From Plumapathes pennacea (Eukaryota > Cnidaria > Anthozoa > Antipatharia > Myriopathidae), in contig OZ038464.1 in NCBI GenBank assembly GCA_964036295.1, forward strand, positions 14,494,001 to 14,558,000: a DNA stretch of 64,000 bases. The letters are read 5' to 3'. Each line of letters starts with the position of its first letter. Position 1 is the stretch's first letter. A model generated the notes under the pieces. The model was not told where the DNA came from. It did no database searches and worked only from the letters and a program-made list of their open reading frames with translations. Position numbers and translations under genes: made by a program. This document shows positions 1 through 10,257 of the stretch, in pieces.

Positions 1-333
1 CAAGCCACTGACTTGTAGGTCAGTGTTCCTTCAATTGAAGGTTCAGTTCGATTTGCAACGGCGTTTAGTATTCCCACACCAACTTTTGTATCCACACGAG
101 CAGTCAGAATCTTCCTGTGTATGGGAAGGGGGGGGGGGGATCACATTTTCCATCGAACTTCAAGAAAGAATGTCAAGAATTATTTAGGAAATCTTAATGC
201 GTTTGCTATGGCATTATGGCAATTTCTCATTTGACAAAAGGCGTCATGTATATACTATTCACGATCCAATGTTTCCAACTGTCAGGTCTGAGCTAACGTA
301 ATAAGTTGATTGTGATCACCTGGGTAATGGTAT

Positions 334-485
334 TCTCCAGAAAGACTCTTGTTGGTGGCTGGCGTTTCGACTACCTGAGCGAAAGTCATCTTCAGAGTCA
401 ATCAGAAACCTCTTTACTCGACTCTGAAGATGAGTTCCGGTCAGGCAGTCTAAACATCAGTCACCAACAACAGTCTTCCTGAAGA
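334..485. repeat. Imperfect palindrome, hairpin-type repeat
   Basis: The left arm (334-399) reads AAGACTCTTGTTGGTGGCTG and ends in CATCTTCAGAGTC. The right arm (420-485) is its imperfect reverse complement, starting GACTCTGAAGATGAG and ending CACCAACAACAGTCTT. Arms are about 66 bp with a loop of about 20 bp. It looks like a non-autonomous MITE or foldback remnant. No clear target duplication was seen. Confidence 0.65.
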
Positions 486-1021
486 CTACTCTCACTTACT
501 GTAGACGATCATAACCAACATAATTATACTGTTCAAACTCCAGGATTTCAAATAATTTGGCAAGTAGCATAACATTATAATACTATTTGTGTACAGGTAT
601 ATACATTATATATCCCAAGTCACAACTTCTGTGTGCCTTGTAAATTACACTTAGATGAGGTCGTTGCATTAGGATGTGATCTAGTAAACATCTGTAAGAC
701 AGACGTTATTTACTATTTTACTGAGGGAACGTTATTGTACAGAAAATGGAAGCGAGAGGCGTTAATACGGAACATTAGCATGCATAAACTTTATGTTTGA
801 TTTAAAGGGATGATTCTATTTAAATACTTTTGGTCAACGTCTCAGCAAAGTACTTTGTATCCTCAACTAGTCGAAATAGAGATCAAAGTTTACTACTGAC
901 AGCACTGTATGAAGCATAGAATAAAAGTTATAGGCCACTTTACATAACCTTGTTTTACGATTTCATATTATTGTACCTACAGTAAGAGTCTGTTTTCTAT
1001 ACGGGGCTGTTCGGTATATAC

Positions 1022-1028
1022 TATAAAA
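1022..1028 (+). promoter_or_regulatory. Possible TATA box
   Basis: TATAAAA lies about 125 bases upstream of the ATG at 1151, inside GGTATATACTATAAAAAC. It could place a transcription start near 1050. The region is AT-rich, so chance occurrence is likely. Confidence 0.2.
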
Positions 1029-1150
1029 ACATTGTACTTTATCATACTTTATTTATTCAAATTGTCGACAGTTTTTAAAATTTTGGTAAATGTTTATGAA
1101 AGCAGTCCATTATTTTCGGGTTCTGTAGGTTAACAGATGTACAAGTCACA

Positions 1151-2269
1151 ATGTCAAGTCTGACTGTTTCCCTTAGAAGTTCTCCTGAAAAGACCAACGG
1201 TGCAAAGTTAAGCCGACTTATTATAGACGGTGGGAGAACAGCACTTCAGAAAGCGTTTGACAGTATCCAGCCCCCAGGGACATTGCAAGCGACCCTCAAC
1301 AGCCACCACAGCACTCTTCTCGCACTCCATAAGAAGAGGATACTGAACAAAACACAGTGGAAACTTCTGTTTCCGCCAAGTGGAGCAGCACCTCAATCCA
1401 ATAAATTTGACATAACGTTGCTGTTTGTCCTTCTCCGAAACATTTGTGGACTTAGTCCCCCAGCATGTGGATGGGACAGCAAACCGTCTTTGACTGATAC
1501 ATCATGGGAAGCTAATTTGGCGCGGATTAAATGGTTCAGAAACGAGGTTTATGGCCATGTAACATCAACAGGAATCGATGCTGGTTTATTCAACGCGCAC
1601 TGGGCTGAGTTGTCAAACGCTCTGGTTCAACTCGGTCTTGACCGCACGGAGATCGATCGTCTGAAGAATTCGCCTCTGGATGAAGACTGTTACCTAAACC
1701 TGCTGTCGGAATGGAAGATCCAGGACGACAGCATCAAACAGCAGCTTCAAGAACTAAAGAAGTTGGAGGAACTGAAGAAGCTTGATGAACTAAAGAAGCT
1801 TGAGGAACTGAAGAAACTTGACGAACTGAAGAAGCTTGATGAACTAAAGAAGCTTGACGAACTGAAGAAGCTGGAGGAACTGAAGAAGCTTGACGAACTG
1901 AAGAAGCTGGAGGAACTGAAGAAGCTTGATGAACTAAAGAAGCTTGACGAACTGAAGAAGCTGGAGGAACTGAAGAAGCTTGATGAACTAAAGAAGCTTG
2001 AGGAACTGAAGAAACTTGACGAACTGAAGAAGCTTGATGAACTAAAGAAGCTTGACGAACTGAAGAAGCTGGAGGAACTGAAGAAGCTTGACGAACTGAA
2101 GAAGCTGGAGGAACTGAAGAAGCTTGATGAACTAAAGAAGCTTGACGAACTGAAGAAGCTGGAGGAACTGAAGAAGCTTGATGAACTAAAGAAGCTTGAC
2201 GAACTGAAGAAGCTGGAGGAACTGAAAAAGCTTGATCTACTGGAGAAGCTTGATGTTTTACGGCCAAAA
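1151..2269 (+). CDS. Exon: DZIP3-type HEPN domain plus hexapeptide-repeat helix
   Basis: 373 codons from an ATG with A at -3. Residues about 15-185 match the DZIP3-like HEPN family that is expanded in cnidarians. Recognisable blocks are KKRILNKTQWKLLFP (61-75), FDITLLFVLLRNICGLSPP (86-104) and RIKWFRNEVYGH (125-136). R130 and H136 form the R-N-x4-H signature of catalytically competent HEPN RNases, so metal-independent RNA cleavage is possible; DZIP3-type HEPNs may also act in binding or dimerisation. Residues about 201-361 are the KKLDEL hexad repeat. The frame runs on to a TGA at 2324, but GTAAGC after codon 373 is a good donor in phase 0 and matches the kinase exon. No signal peptide or membrane segment is seen. 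Confidence 0.75.
1751..2235 (+). repeat. 18-bp coding minisatellite with a 198-bp higher-order repeat
   Basis: About 27 tandem copies of an 18-base unit (GAACTGAAGAAGCTTGAC and variants) encode ELKKLD or ELKKLE. The E/D choice follows an 11-unit pattern, E D E D D D E D E D D, that occurs twice and then partly a third time. The nucleotide variants repeat at the same 198-bp spacing (GAACTAAAGAAGCTTGAG near 1787 and 1985), so blocks of 11 units were duplicated. Leucine falls at every third residue, not in the 3-4 spacing of a canonical coiled coil. The product should be a long, strongly helical, charged rod. Confidence 0.9.
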
Positions 2270-3048
2270 GTAAGCATAGAAATACATCTCGTAGATACAA
2301 ATAGACTATTACATAAAAGTTACTGAGTTAGACAGTGTCCATTTCAATAATTGAACAATATGGTTCTAATGCATGCAGTAACAGTAAAAGCTTTGAAAGA
2401 CGAATGTTCTCAGAAAAATGTGAGACAATCGTCGTTGTGCTACTGCACGGCGGTACATCAACGTTTGAACCGCTTTGATACCCCAACGGGCTCATTTATA
2501 CTCGTCTTCATATTATCCCTTTGAGTCACCCTCACCTAAATTCTACACCCCTAGCACCGTCGTTCTCATCCTGCATATTGTATTGTTTAAGAAAGTGTAG
2601 ATGAATGAGGGGCTTTTAAAACCTGGGCGGGGCTTATAACCGGAGGACATTTCTGTTAGCAGATGACGGGCAGGGGGGGGTCTATCCTGTTTAGTGTTTT
2701 GAAGAGTAGAGACTTGTGCGGATGAGGTTTTGTGTCTTAATTATTTTAACGGCTTTCAGTCGTCATGCAACATCACTAAAAGAAATTGTTGTGCAACTTT
2801 AACCACTTAAACTGCAAAAAGAGGAAAAACTATTATGACGTGTTTATAGTCTTTATAGTCTCCTGCCGACTTTTTATTTTGGTTTCTAATTATTGTTGTT
2901 TTTTCGTGTATCAACTGAGTAATTTCGAGCAACACTTCTAATCCAAAATGGTTCTGTGCAGCAGCGTGCGGTTAAATATGTTAATTTTGTGAGCACTTTA
3001 TTGTGGAAACATGGGCTTCTCATTGGTCGAGAAATTTGATCTAAATAA
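2270..3048 (+). other. Intron sequence 5' of a Helitron
   Basis: It follows the GTAAGC donor and runs to the Helitron 5' end. No coding potential, palindrome or polyadenylation signal was recognised. The base before the element is A, as expected for a Helitron target. Confidence 0.45.
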
Positions 3049-3296
3049 TCCCCGAACGAAGTGAGGGAAATACTCACGACGCTAACGCAGTAGTATTATC
3101 GCCTTATCGGAGACTCCAAACGGGTCGCCATCTCGAAATCTAATGTTCGTCTGTCAGTCTGTCGTGCGACCTCGTCCCCAGTTCCTATCGCGTCGCTGCA
3201 GAACCAATAACAAAGGCCGGATCGATCACGTGTGGCCCTGTAGTTTTACTCGCAATTGAACGAAGCAACTACAGTATCGTAGCTGTGTTCACGAAA

Positions 3297-4073
3297 ATGG
3301 AAAACTTGAAAACCGGAAAACTTGAAACACAACAGTCTCGCGAAGCTCGTCTTCAAAAGAGAAGGGAACAGGCACGAGCAAGGCTCGTGAAACGATCAAA
3401 CAGACGGAACTATGACCGAGAGCATCATCAACAGAAGCGTGCCGAAGAAACGACTCCGAAAAGAAAACAGCGCATGAATGCCGATCGAGAGCGACATGAA
3501 GAGAAGCGGGTAACACAGACAACTCCGCAAAAAGAACAGCGCTTGAAAGCGAATCGAGACCTTCAGGAGAAAAAGCGGGCCGAAGAGAAGACTCCGCAAA
3601 GACAACAGCGCATGAACGCCGATCAAAAGAGTCATAAACAGAAGCGGTTGACACAGACAACTCTGCAAAGAGAATCCAATTGCCAGCGAGTAGCTTCCCG
3701 ACGTAGCAATGAATCGTCTGAACAGAATACCCGCAGACTTCAAGCTCAAAATGAAGCCAACACTCGACGCCGACAACAGCGTGCTGCAGTTGTCGAGGAA
3801 CTCACTGCCTTTCACAGCTTTGAGGAAATCTCCGACACTTACGCTGCAAGGTATGCAAAGAAACATGGCCGATCACCAACCGTAGTATGTCCGAGCAGGA
3901 TCAGGACTACACCTGCACCAGGTGTAAGCGCGACAAAAAGATTTCATGTCAATTGTTCTCGGCTGACATGGATCCTGGGACAGTGCCTGCAGAACTACAG
4001 GACCTTACCGAAGTAGAGGAAATGCTGATCGCCAGGGCTTTCCTCACCATGTGTGTTTACCGGAAACACGGCG
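3297..4073 (+). pseudogene. Helitron N-terminal protein, 5' part (broken)
   Basis: From the ATG at 3297 the frame encodes a basic region with spaced T-P-x-R/K-x-Q-R motifs, typical of the N-terminus of animal Helitron helicase-like proteins. A frame change before 3887 leads into a segment with CTRCKRDKK and MDPGTVPAELQDLTEVEEML (positions about 3905-4030), the start of the DUF6570-type domain. The reading frame is then cut inside VYRKHGG by the foldback insertion at 4074. The sibling copy at 60569-61571 is uncut at this point. It is non-functional as it stands. Confidence 0.8.
4070..4073 (+). repeat. Target-site duplication GGCG (left)
   Basis: GGCG here is repeated at 8808-8811, flanking the foldback element. 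The uninterrupted sibling at 61438-61445 has a single AACACGGCGGCCAGCG, so this is a true 4-bp duplication of the target. Confidence 0.85.
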
Positions 4074-4279
4074 AACGTCTTCCAAAGAAGTTTGGGTTTT
4101 TCCAAAATAGGCTTTTTACGCAAAAAGTGACCTCTTTTCGCAGGGCATGAAATTAACAGTCAAATATCTGTTGTATTTTTCTGAAGATTTTAAAATGACC
4201 CTTCAAATAGCTTTATACCACTGACAAAAAAAACGGCACAGTGTAATATGAAGAAACAGGTTATGCCACAGAAATTGGC

Positions 4280-4590
4280 CGCAAAATTCTGCTGCCGCCG
4301 CAAGCCCCAGACAGAAATTCTGTGGCCTCACAATTCGCCGCAAGCCACAGAAATTCAGTGGCCTCACAATTCGTCGCAAACCACAGAAATTCTGTGGCCT
4401 CAAAATTCGCTGCAAGGGACAGAAATTCTGTGGCCTCAAAATTTGCCGCAAGGGACAGAAATTCTGTGGCATCGAAATTCGCCGCAAGGGACAGAAATTC
4501 TGTGGCCTCGAAATTCGCCGCAAGGGAAAGAAATTCTGTGGCCTCAAAATTCGCCGCAAGGGACAGAAATTCTGTGGCGCAAAGTTCTGA
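4280..4590. repeat. 36-bp tandem array, left foldback arm
   Basis: About 8-9 units of 36 bp contain the self-complementary core ACAGAAATTCTGT followed by GGCCTCAAAATTCGCCGC. The unit is a multiple of 3 without stops, so long open frames appear on both strands; these are by-products and not genes. Confidence 0.85.
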
Positions 4591-4888
4591 TAAATAAAAA
4601 ATCATACTCAAACTAAATCCCAAGCTCTAGCATGTATTCAAATCAATAATATTCATAATATTCTTTTGGTCAGGGTTCGTTGGTTATCATTTTCAAATTA
4701 AATTTCGAAATTTTCACTGTTCTGAAATTTACCTATTGGCTGAGAAATGAAGTTAGCCATGCATTATTTGAAAATTTTCAGTCAACTGTTACTTAGAAGT
4801 TCATGACTGCTGTCTAAATTCAAGGGCTTTCAATCCATTATACACACTCAAGGACAAGATAAACGGTCAATTTCATGAACCCTGTTGG

Positions 4889-5077
4889 TTATGACTGAGA
4901 TTGGCTCTCTTCTTCCAATGTACTCTCAACTTGACCCACACTCTCTTCATCTACATCTGCATGCAGCTGTTCTGCAACTCTTCTAAGTATATGCGGCCTA
5001 TCATCCTTCTTAGCTGTGCTGAGCCACACAGCATTCCTTCTTGCTTTAGAGCAGCAACCAAGCATCCTTCTTCCCAC
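4889..5077 (-). pseudogene. ORF remnant in left foldback arm, unknown family
   Basis: A 62-codon frame contains AVWLSTAKKDDRPHILRRVA and ends LEEESQSQS. The right arm (7340-7567, + strand) encodes almost the same peptide, with T replaced by A in VESTLEEE. I do not recognise the family. It may be a captured host fragment or a remnant of an element gene. The similarity may only reflect the near identity of the arms. Confidence 0.4.
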
Positions 5078-6079
5078 TTTCTATATCTCCTTCTCTTGAC
5101 ATGTATTTGACCAACCAAGAGAAGGCTTCTTGTGACAGCTGACCTCTGACGAAATATATATTACAGTAAGGAGAACTTGGCTTTTAATAGATTGCTCAGA
5201 TAGTAGCTGATTAAACTGTGAACTGTCACTACATCACTTATATATTTTCTTCTTAGAAGGTTGGGAGAATCTGCATCTTGAGCTTGGGAGTGAAAGGGTT
5301 AAACAGAGAACTTGGTTTAATTTGCTGGCTCACATAAAATCTGGTAGAACTGGCCAGTATTGCCGGTTAATACTCGCTCGAGTATTGTCAACATTTGAGC
5401 CATTTTCTTCTAGATTTCAAGGAGAATCTACATAGTATGCAAATTGAATATACTAGATGAAAGATTGTCGAATATAAACACTGATATTTTGTGAACTCGT
5501 GAGTGAGGGTGTTTGCCAACCTGATGATATTAATACAACACTCAGCACTGAAATTTCGGCGATTGGCTGAACTTGCTTGTCTAGCTTATGAGAAAAATGA
5601 AGACCCGGAGAGAAAATAATAAAACGGCAGCATACCTCTGCTTTCCTTCTCCTCTGTTTCCGTTCGACGACAAACCCTTGTCTCTGTCTTTGCTCACAAA
5701 TGTGGATTAAACGAGGTGCGGTATAGATGTAAACGGTCACACAGATGTGTTGTAGTGCAGCTTTTCTTAGGCTACAATTACCCGGCATCACGTTAAAGCA
5801 GGTCAGGGGTAAAGTTGTGAATGAATTTGAAAAGAAAAGACGTTTACTTTGTGGGTAACTGGTTTGTAATAACTGTCACAAGATGCTGCGGTATTCTTTT
5901 AGTGCTAATACCTGCTGCGGCTTCCGGTGTTATTGTTTTTTGTTGATCTTTTTTTTCTTTCTTTTTGTTTTTTTTTTTTTTTTTTTATCTCTTTTCTTCT
6001 TCTCCAGCACTGAGGCGAGAAATCAAATATGATTTTGCCGCAGTGCAGAAATAATGCTGAAGACCTTTTTCTTTTTTAT

Positions 6080-6378
6080 CCATTTCTTTGCTTGACTAAA
6101 ACTGTCACAAGATCTTGCGGTATTCTTTTAAGCCAGCGGCTTCCGGCCCTTTTGTTCTTTCTTTTTTCTTTCCTCAGACGCTCCAAGATTTGCAGCAGTA
6201 AAGATCATTTTTGGCCCATTGTTTTCACTCCTTTGATATTCGTTCATTTCGTTTTCTTGGAGACAACGCCTTATACCTAATTTTTGTGCAAAGGTTGACC
6301 CCACGCCGCCTCGATTAGCGGGCACTTCTGTCACTTTTGACCCCTCGCTGAGGCCGTCCGCTAATTTTAAAATAGTCA
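6080..6378. other. Central spacer of the foldback element
   Basis: This is the unique segment at the symmetry axis (centre near 6230), bounded by mirrored sequence carrying GAGGCGAGAAATCAAATATG on the left (6011-6030) and its complement on the right (6431-6450). It is pyrimidine-rich with no clear coding frame. Confidence 0.6.
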
Positions 6379-7339
6379 AACAAAGAAACAAACAAAGGTC
6401 TTCAGAAGTATTTCTGCACTGCAGCAAAATCATATTTGATTTCTCGCCTCAGTGCTGGAGAAGAAGAAAAGAGAAAAAAAACAAAAAAAAAACAAAATAA
6501 CAGATCAACAAAAAACAATAACACCGGAAGCCGCAGCAGGTATTAGCACTAAAAGAATACCGCAGCATCTTGTGACAGTTATTACAAACCAGTTACCCAC
6601 AAAGTAAACGTCTTTTCTTTTCAAATTCATTCACAACTTTACCCCTGACCTGCTATAACGTGATGCTGGGTAATTGTAGCCTAAGAAAAGCTGCACTACA
6701 ACACATCTGTGTGACCGTTTACATCTATACCGCACCTCGTTTAATCCACATTTATGAGCAAGGACAGAGACAAAGGTTTGTCGTCGAACGGAAACAGAGG
6801 AGAAGAAGGAAAGCAAAGGTATGCTGCCGTTTTATTATTTTCTCTCCGGGTCTTCATTTTTCTCATAACCTAAACAAGCAAGTTCAGCCAATCGCCGAAA
6901 TTTCAGTGCTGAGTGTTGTATTAATATCATCAGGTTGGCAAACACCCTCACTCACGAGTTCACAAAATACCAGTGTTTATATTCGACAATCTTTCATCTA
7001 GTAAATTCAATTTGCATACTATGTAGATTCTCCTTGAAATCTAGAAGAAAATGGCTCAAATGTTGACAATACTCGAGCGAGTATTAACCGGCAATACTGG
7101 CCAGTTCTACCAGATTTTATGTGAGCCAGCAAATTAAACCAAGTTCTCTGTTTAACCCTTTCACTCCCAAGCTCAAGATGCAGATTCTCCCAACCTTCTA
7201 AGAAGAAAATATATAAGTGATGTAGTGACAGTTCACAGTTTAATCAGCTACTATCTGAGCAATCTATTAAAAGCCAAGTTCTCCTTACTGTAATATATAT
7301 TTCGTCAGAGGTCAGCTGTCACAAGAAGCCTTCTCTTGG

Positions 7340-7567
7340 TTGGTCAGCTGTCATGTCAAGAGAAGGAGACATAGAAAGTGGGAAGAAGGATGCCTGGTTG
7401 CTGCTCTAAAGCAAGGAAGGAATGCTGTGTGGCTCAGCACAGCTAAGAAGGATGATAGGCCGCATATACTTAGAAGAGTTGCAGAACAGCTGCATGCAGA
7501 TGTAGATGAAGAGAGTGTGGGTCAAGTTGAGAGTGCATTGGAAGAAGAGAGTCAATCTCAGTCATAA
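7340..7567 (+). pseudogene. ORF remnant in right foldback arm, unknown family
   Basis: 75 codons, the mirror partner of 4889-5077. It contains GRNAVWLSTAKKDDRPHILR and QLHADVDEESVGQVESALEE, ending in TAA. The first part differs from the left copy by an indel (CLVAALKQGRN against LGCCSKARRN), so the arms have drifted since they formed. Function is unknown. Confidence 0.4.
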
Positions 7568-7869
7568 CCAACAGGGTTCATGAAATTGACCGCTTATCTT
7601 GCAAAGTCCTTGAGTATGTATAATGGCTTGAAAGCCCTTGAATTTAGACAGCAGTCATGAACTTCTAGGTAACAGTTGACTGAAAATTTTCAAATAATGC
7701 ATGGCTAACTTCATTTCTCAGCCAATAGGTAAATTTCAGAACAGTGAAAATTTCGAAATTTAATTTGAAAATGATAACCAACGAACCCTGACCTAAAGAA
7801 TATTATGAATATTATTGATTTGAATACATGCTAGAGTTTGGGATTTAGTTTGAGTATGATTTGTTATTT

Positions 7870-8247
7870 ATCAGAACTTTGCGCCACAGAATTTCTGTCC
7901 CTTGCGGCGAATTGTGAGGCCACAGAATTTCTGTCCCTTGCGGCGAATTTCGAGGCCACAGAATTTCTGTGGCTTGCGGCGAATTTCGAGGCCACAGAAT
8001 TTCTGTGGTTTGCGACGAATTTTGAGGCCACTGAATTTCTGTAGCTTGCGGCGAATTGTGAGGCCACTGAATTTCTGTGGTTTGCGGCGAATTTTGAGGC
8101 CACTGAATTTCTGTGGCTTGCGGCGAATTTTGAGGCCACTGAATTTCTGTGGCTTGCGGCGAATTGTGAGACCACAGAATTTCCGTGGCTTGCGGCGAAT
8201 TGTGAGGCCACAGAATTTATGTGGCTTGGCTTGTGGCGAACTTTGAG
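7870..8247. repeat. 36-bp tandem array, right foldback arm
   Basis: About 10-11 units, inverted relative to the left array and with more copies, so the arms differ in length. Core ACAGAAATTCTGT is often degraded to TGAATTTCTGT in the inner units. Confidence 0.85.
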
Positions 8248-8807
8248 GCCACGTAGTAAAAAATGTAATTTTTGAATGAGTGTATTGATTTTGTGATGTT
8301 TGCATTAAACCTTTTCCTGAAGCCTTAAAATGTCACGCGTGTCTTGGGTTGTTTTAGAAGAATAAAGAGGGGATAAAGGAGATGTCAGCGAAACTTTGAA
8401 CGTTTGAACGTTTTCAACAAACCTGAACTCAGTTTAGAATGATTTTGACAGAAAAAATATGTTCGTCCGTGAAAGTAGTTTGTTTGAACTTAGGAAATAA
8501 TACATTGCTCGAACCTTCGGAGAAAAACGAGTGATAAGATACCTCAAGATTTTGAAGAAAATGTCATTCCTCAAAATGTTGCCTCACCATAGTTTTCAAA
8601 AATATATTGGAATCCGCTAATCTCTTAACGTTTTGGTGAGAAACAATTTGTTTGTCCGTTTGATTATATGGTTTTATTTGAAGATTTTTGTTTTGACAAC
8701 GAAAAGCAGTTGATTTTAGCAGAGTCGTGCTCAAAAATCTCCTAAAATCCATCGATATTTGCGGAAATAGCTATTTTGGAAAAACCCAAACTTCTTTGGA
8801 AGACGTT

Positions 8808-8811
8808 GGCG
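8808..8811 (+). repeat. Target-site duplication GGCG (right)
   Basis: Right copy of the 4-bp duplication bounding the foldback element. The Helitron protein frame resumes after it with GCCAGCGTGGG. Confidence 0.85.
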
Positions 8812-8937
8812 GCCAGCGTGGGTACAAAGGTCATTTCCTCAACTTGCCACATGATGTTCAGGGATTTCTCAGCACTCTTCCAGCCAATGTAAATGATCTG
8901 CCCGTTCTTCTCATCAGGAAGCAAGGGGCAGGTAAGA
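8812..8937 (+). pseudogene. Helitron N-terminal protein, 3' part (displaced by the foldback)
   Basis: This continues the DUF6570-type segment as GYKGHFLNLPHDVQGFLSTL ... DLPVLLIRKQGAG. It ends at a good splice donor, GCAG|GTAAGA, that is also kept in copy 3. A full-length Helitron protein would continue into more of the domain, then Rep and helicase; none of that is present. Confidence 0.75.
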
Positions 8938-9175
8938 ACTGAAAACTATTCTGTATGGCTTTTATGGTTGTGTTTACATTTTTGACCTCTGTGTATTGAT
9001 GGCCAAATTTGAACAATTATGCATTAATTGCAATACGGCCATTCTTTGTCATTGTTTATTTTCAACGAATAACAGCTGAACAAAGGATGCATGGTGAAAT
9101 TTTGTTTTATCTGAATTCCTGTTGTACGATCTCTTTATCACACATTCGTCAACTAAATATTGCTATCACCTACAG

Positions 9176-9312
9176 TGTACTGTGAAAAACTTTAGAATGT
9201 ACTCAAGAATTTAGGACCTATTCGTGTTAACATTCCAGGACAACAAGTATTTATTTACAGTGCACCAGATCTTTTGCAGCATCCTTTCAAGATTTATGTC
9301 AATTGTGGATGA
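9176..9312 (+). pseudogene. Exon-like segment in Helitron copy 1 (mutated)
   Basis: It follows CACCTACAG and reads in phase 1 from the preceding donor. An in-frame TAG replaces TAC of copy 3 after seven codons. The rest matches copy 3, encoding IPGQQVFIYSAPD and ending at TGA. Family unknown. Confidence 0.4.
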
Positions 9313-9411
9313 ATAGTACAGGTTAGCTATGAAAGTGCATTGTAATGTGTACATCATTGTGAATTATCTCATCATCCTCTTGAAAATTTGGTGCCTTTCT
9401 GATTTTTGTAG

Positions 9412-9486
9412 GAGCAAACAGAGAGGTTCCTTGGCTAAACCTACACTTCGGTCCAAGTGGAAGTTCAATTTCTGTGTTGTTTATAG
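9412..9486 (+). CDS. Exon-like 75-nt segment in Helitron copy 1
   Basis: A pyrimidine-rich TTTTTGTAG precedes it and GTAAGTAC follows. It is open in phase 1-1 for 25 codons (A N R E V P W L N L H F G P S G ...). Copy 3 keeps the same borders with three base differences, one synonymous and two replacing G with S and I with T. It may be part of a captured host gene or a lineage-specific Helitron exon. The product is not recognised. Confidence 0.4.
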
Positions 9487-10033
9487 GTAAGTACTGTACA
9501 ATAAATTGCAACAATATGTAGTGAAGACAAAAACCTGAATATGTGTTTTCATCTCCAAAAAGATCATGGTAAAGGAAATGTTCAAGTGAAGAAATCAGGC
9601 TGAGAAGTCAACTCCTGTGCAGTTAAAGGATCCTCGTATACCAAGTCACTGACATCATGAAAGTGTAAGATTGTCAGGAACCAAAAATGAACTCCATGGT
9701 GATGTCTTTAACAAGAATGCCAAAGGAAAATGTTCTCAAGGACACTGGCCTGTATACTCTGTCAAATAACCCCAAGAAAAATTATATCTGGGTGTTTTCT
9801 TAGAATTTAGAATGGTACTGTATTGTGCTCAAGTGGACGACATGCTCAGAGCCAAGTATTTTTTCTGTGTTCCCTTCTGACACAAGGTTTTGTTAGTTAC
9901 TTATTTGTTAGAGGTTGTTTGCTTTTTATGAAGGAAAACTTCAGTTCAGTTAATATGTAATATAAGTGGCAATAACATGTGAGTAAGACCAGCACCAAGG
10001 TAGACAGTAACCAACATTGTAACAACAAGTTTA

Positions 10034-10257
10034 AACCCTTTCACACCCAGGAGTGATCAAATTCAATTTTCTCCTTCAGTTGGAAATGTACTGTATTGTA
10101 CAGTAAAGAGAATACAGCATTTTATACTGTGTTGTTTAGATGAATGCTGACTGAACTGTCACTTCTCACTACATATTTTATATAATATTAATTTATATAA
10201 TTTCTTTTGAAATTAAAGCTGAAAGATTCTGCATTTAAACTTGGGAGTGAAAGGGTT
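10034..10257. mobile_element. MITE with AACCCTTTCA ends
   Basis: 224 bp, starting AACCCTTTCACACCCA and ending TGGGAGTGAAAGGGTT. The same insert sits at 62649-62872 in Helitron copy 3, so it entered the Helitron before the copies separated. A truncated relative occurs in each foldback arm (near 5265-5300 and 7154-7195). Confidence 0.7.

Larger units (their letters stand above)
1..1150. other. Upstream non-coding region
   Basis: No exon was recognised here. The stretch is AT-rich and holds one imperfect palindrome (334-485), a G run near 130-139 and a TATA-like word near 1022. It is either the 5' flank of the HEPN exon or an upstream intron. Confidence 0.5.
4074..8807. mobile_element. Foldback-type transposon, about 4.73 kb, nested in a Helitron ORF
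   Basis: The ends are perfect 37-bp inverted repeats (4074-4110 and 8771-8807) starting AACGTCTTCCAAAG. Most of the inside is a giant inverted repeat: about 1.8 kb from 4260 to about 6080 mirrors about 6378-8246, around a unique centre of about 300 bp. Each arm has a 36-bp tandem array near its outer end, as in foldback elements. The outermost 4111-4260 and 8247-8770 do not mirror each other. No transposase was recognised, so it must be mobilised in trans. The 4-bp duplication does not identify the superfamily. Confidence 0.88.

Noticed and set aside
1747..2277. Long minus-strand frames rich in S/F or S/V/P/Q opposite the hexad repeat
   Set aside because: An 18-bp repeat without stops opens all frames. 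The + strand frame has the HEPN domain and good start context, so these are shadows.
5453..7001. Paired 112- to 113-codon frames in the foldback arms
   Set aside because: They mirror each other only because the arms do. The peptide has no recognisable domain and no conserved start context.
4280..8247. CRISPR-like direct repeats
   Set aside because: The units are contiguous 36-bp tandem repeats without unique spacers, inside a eukaryotic foldback transposon.
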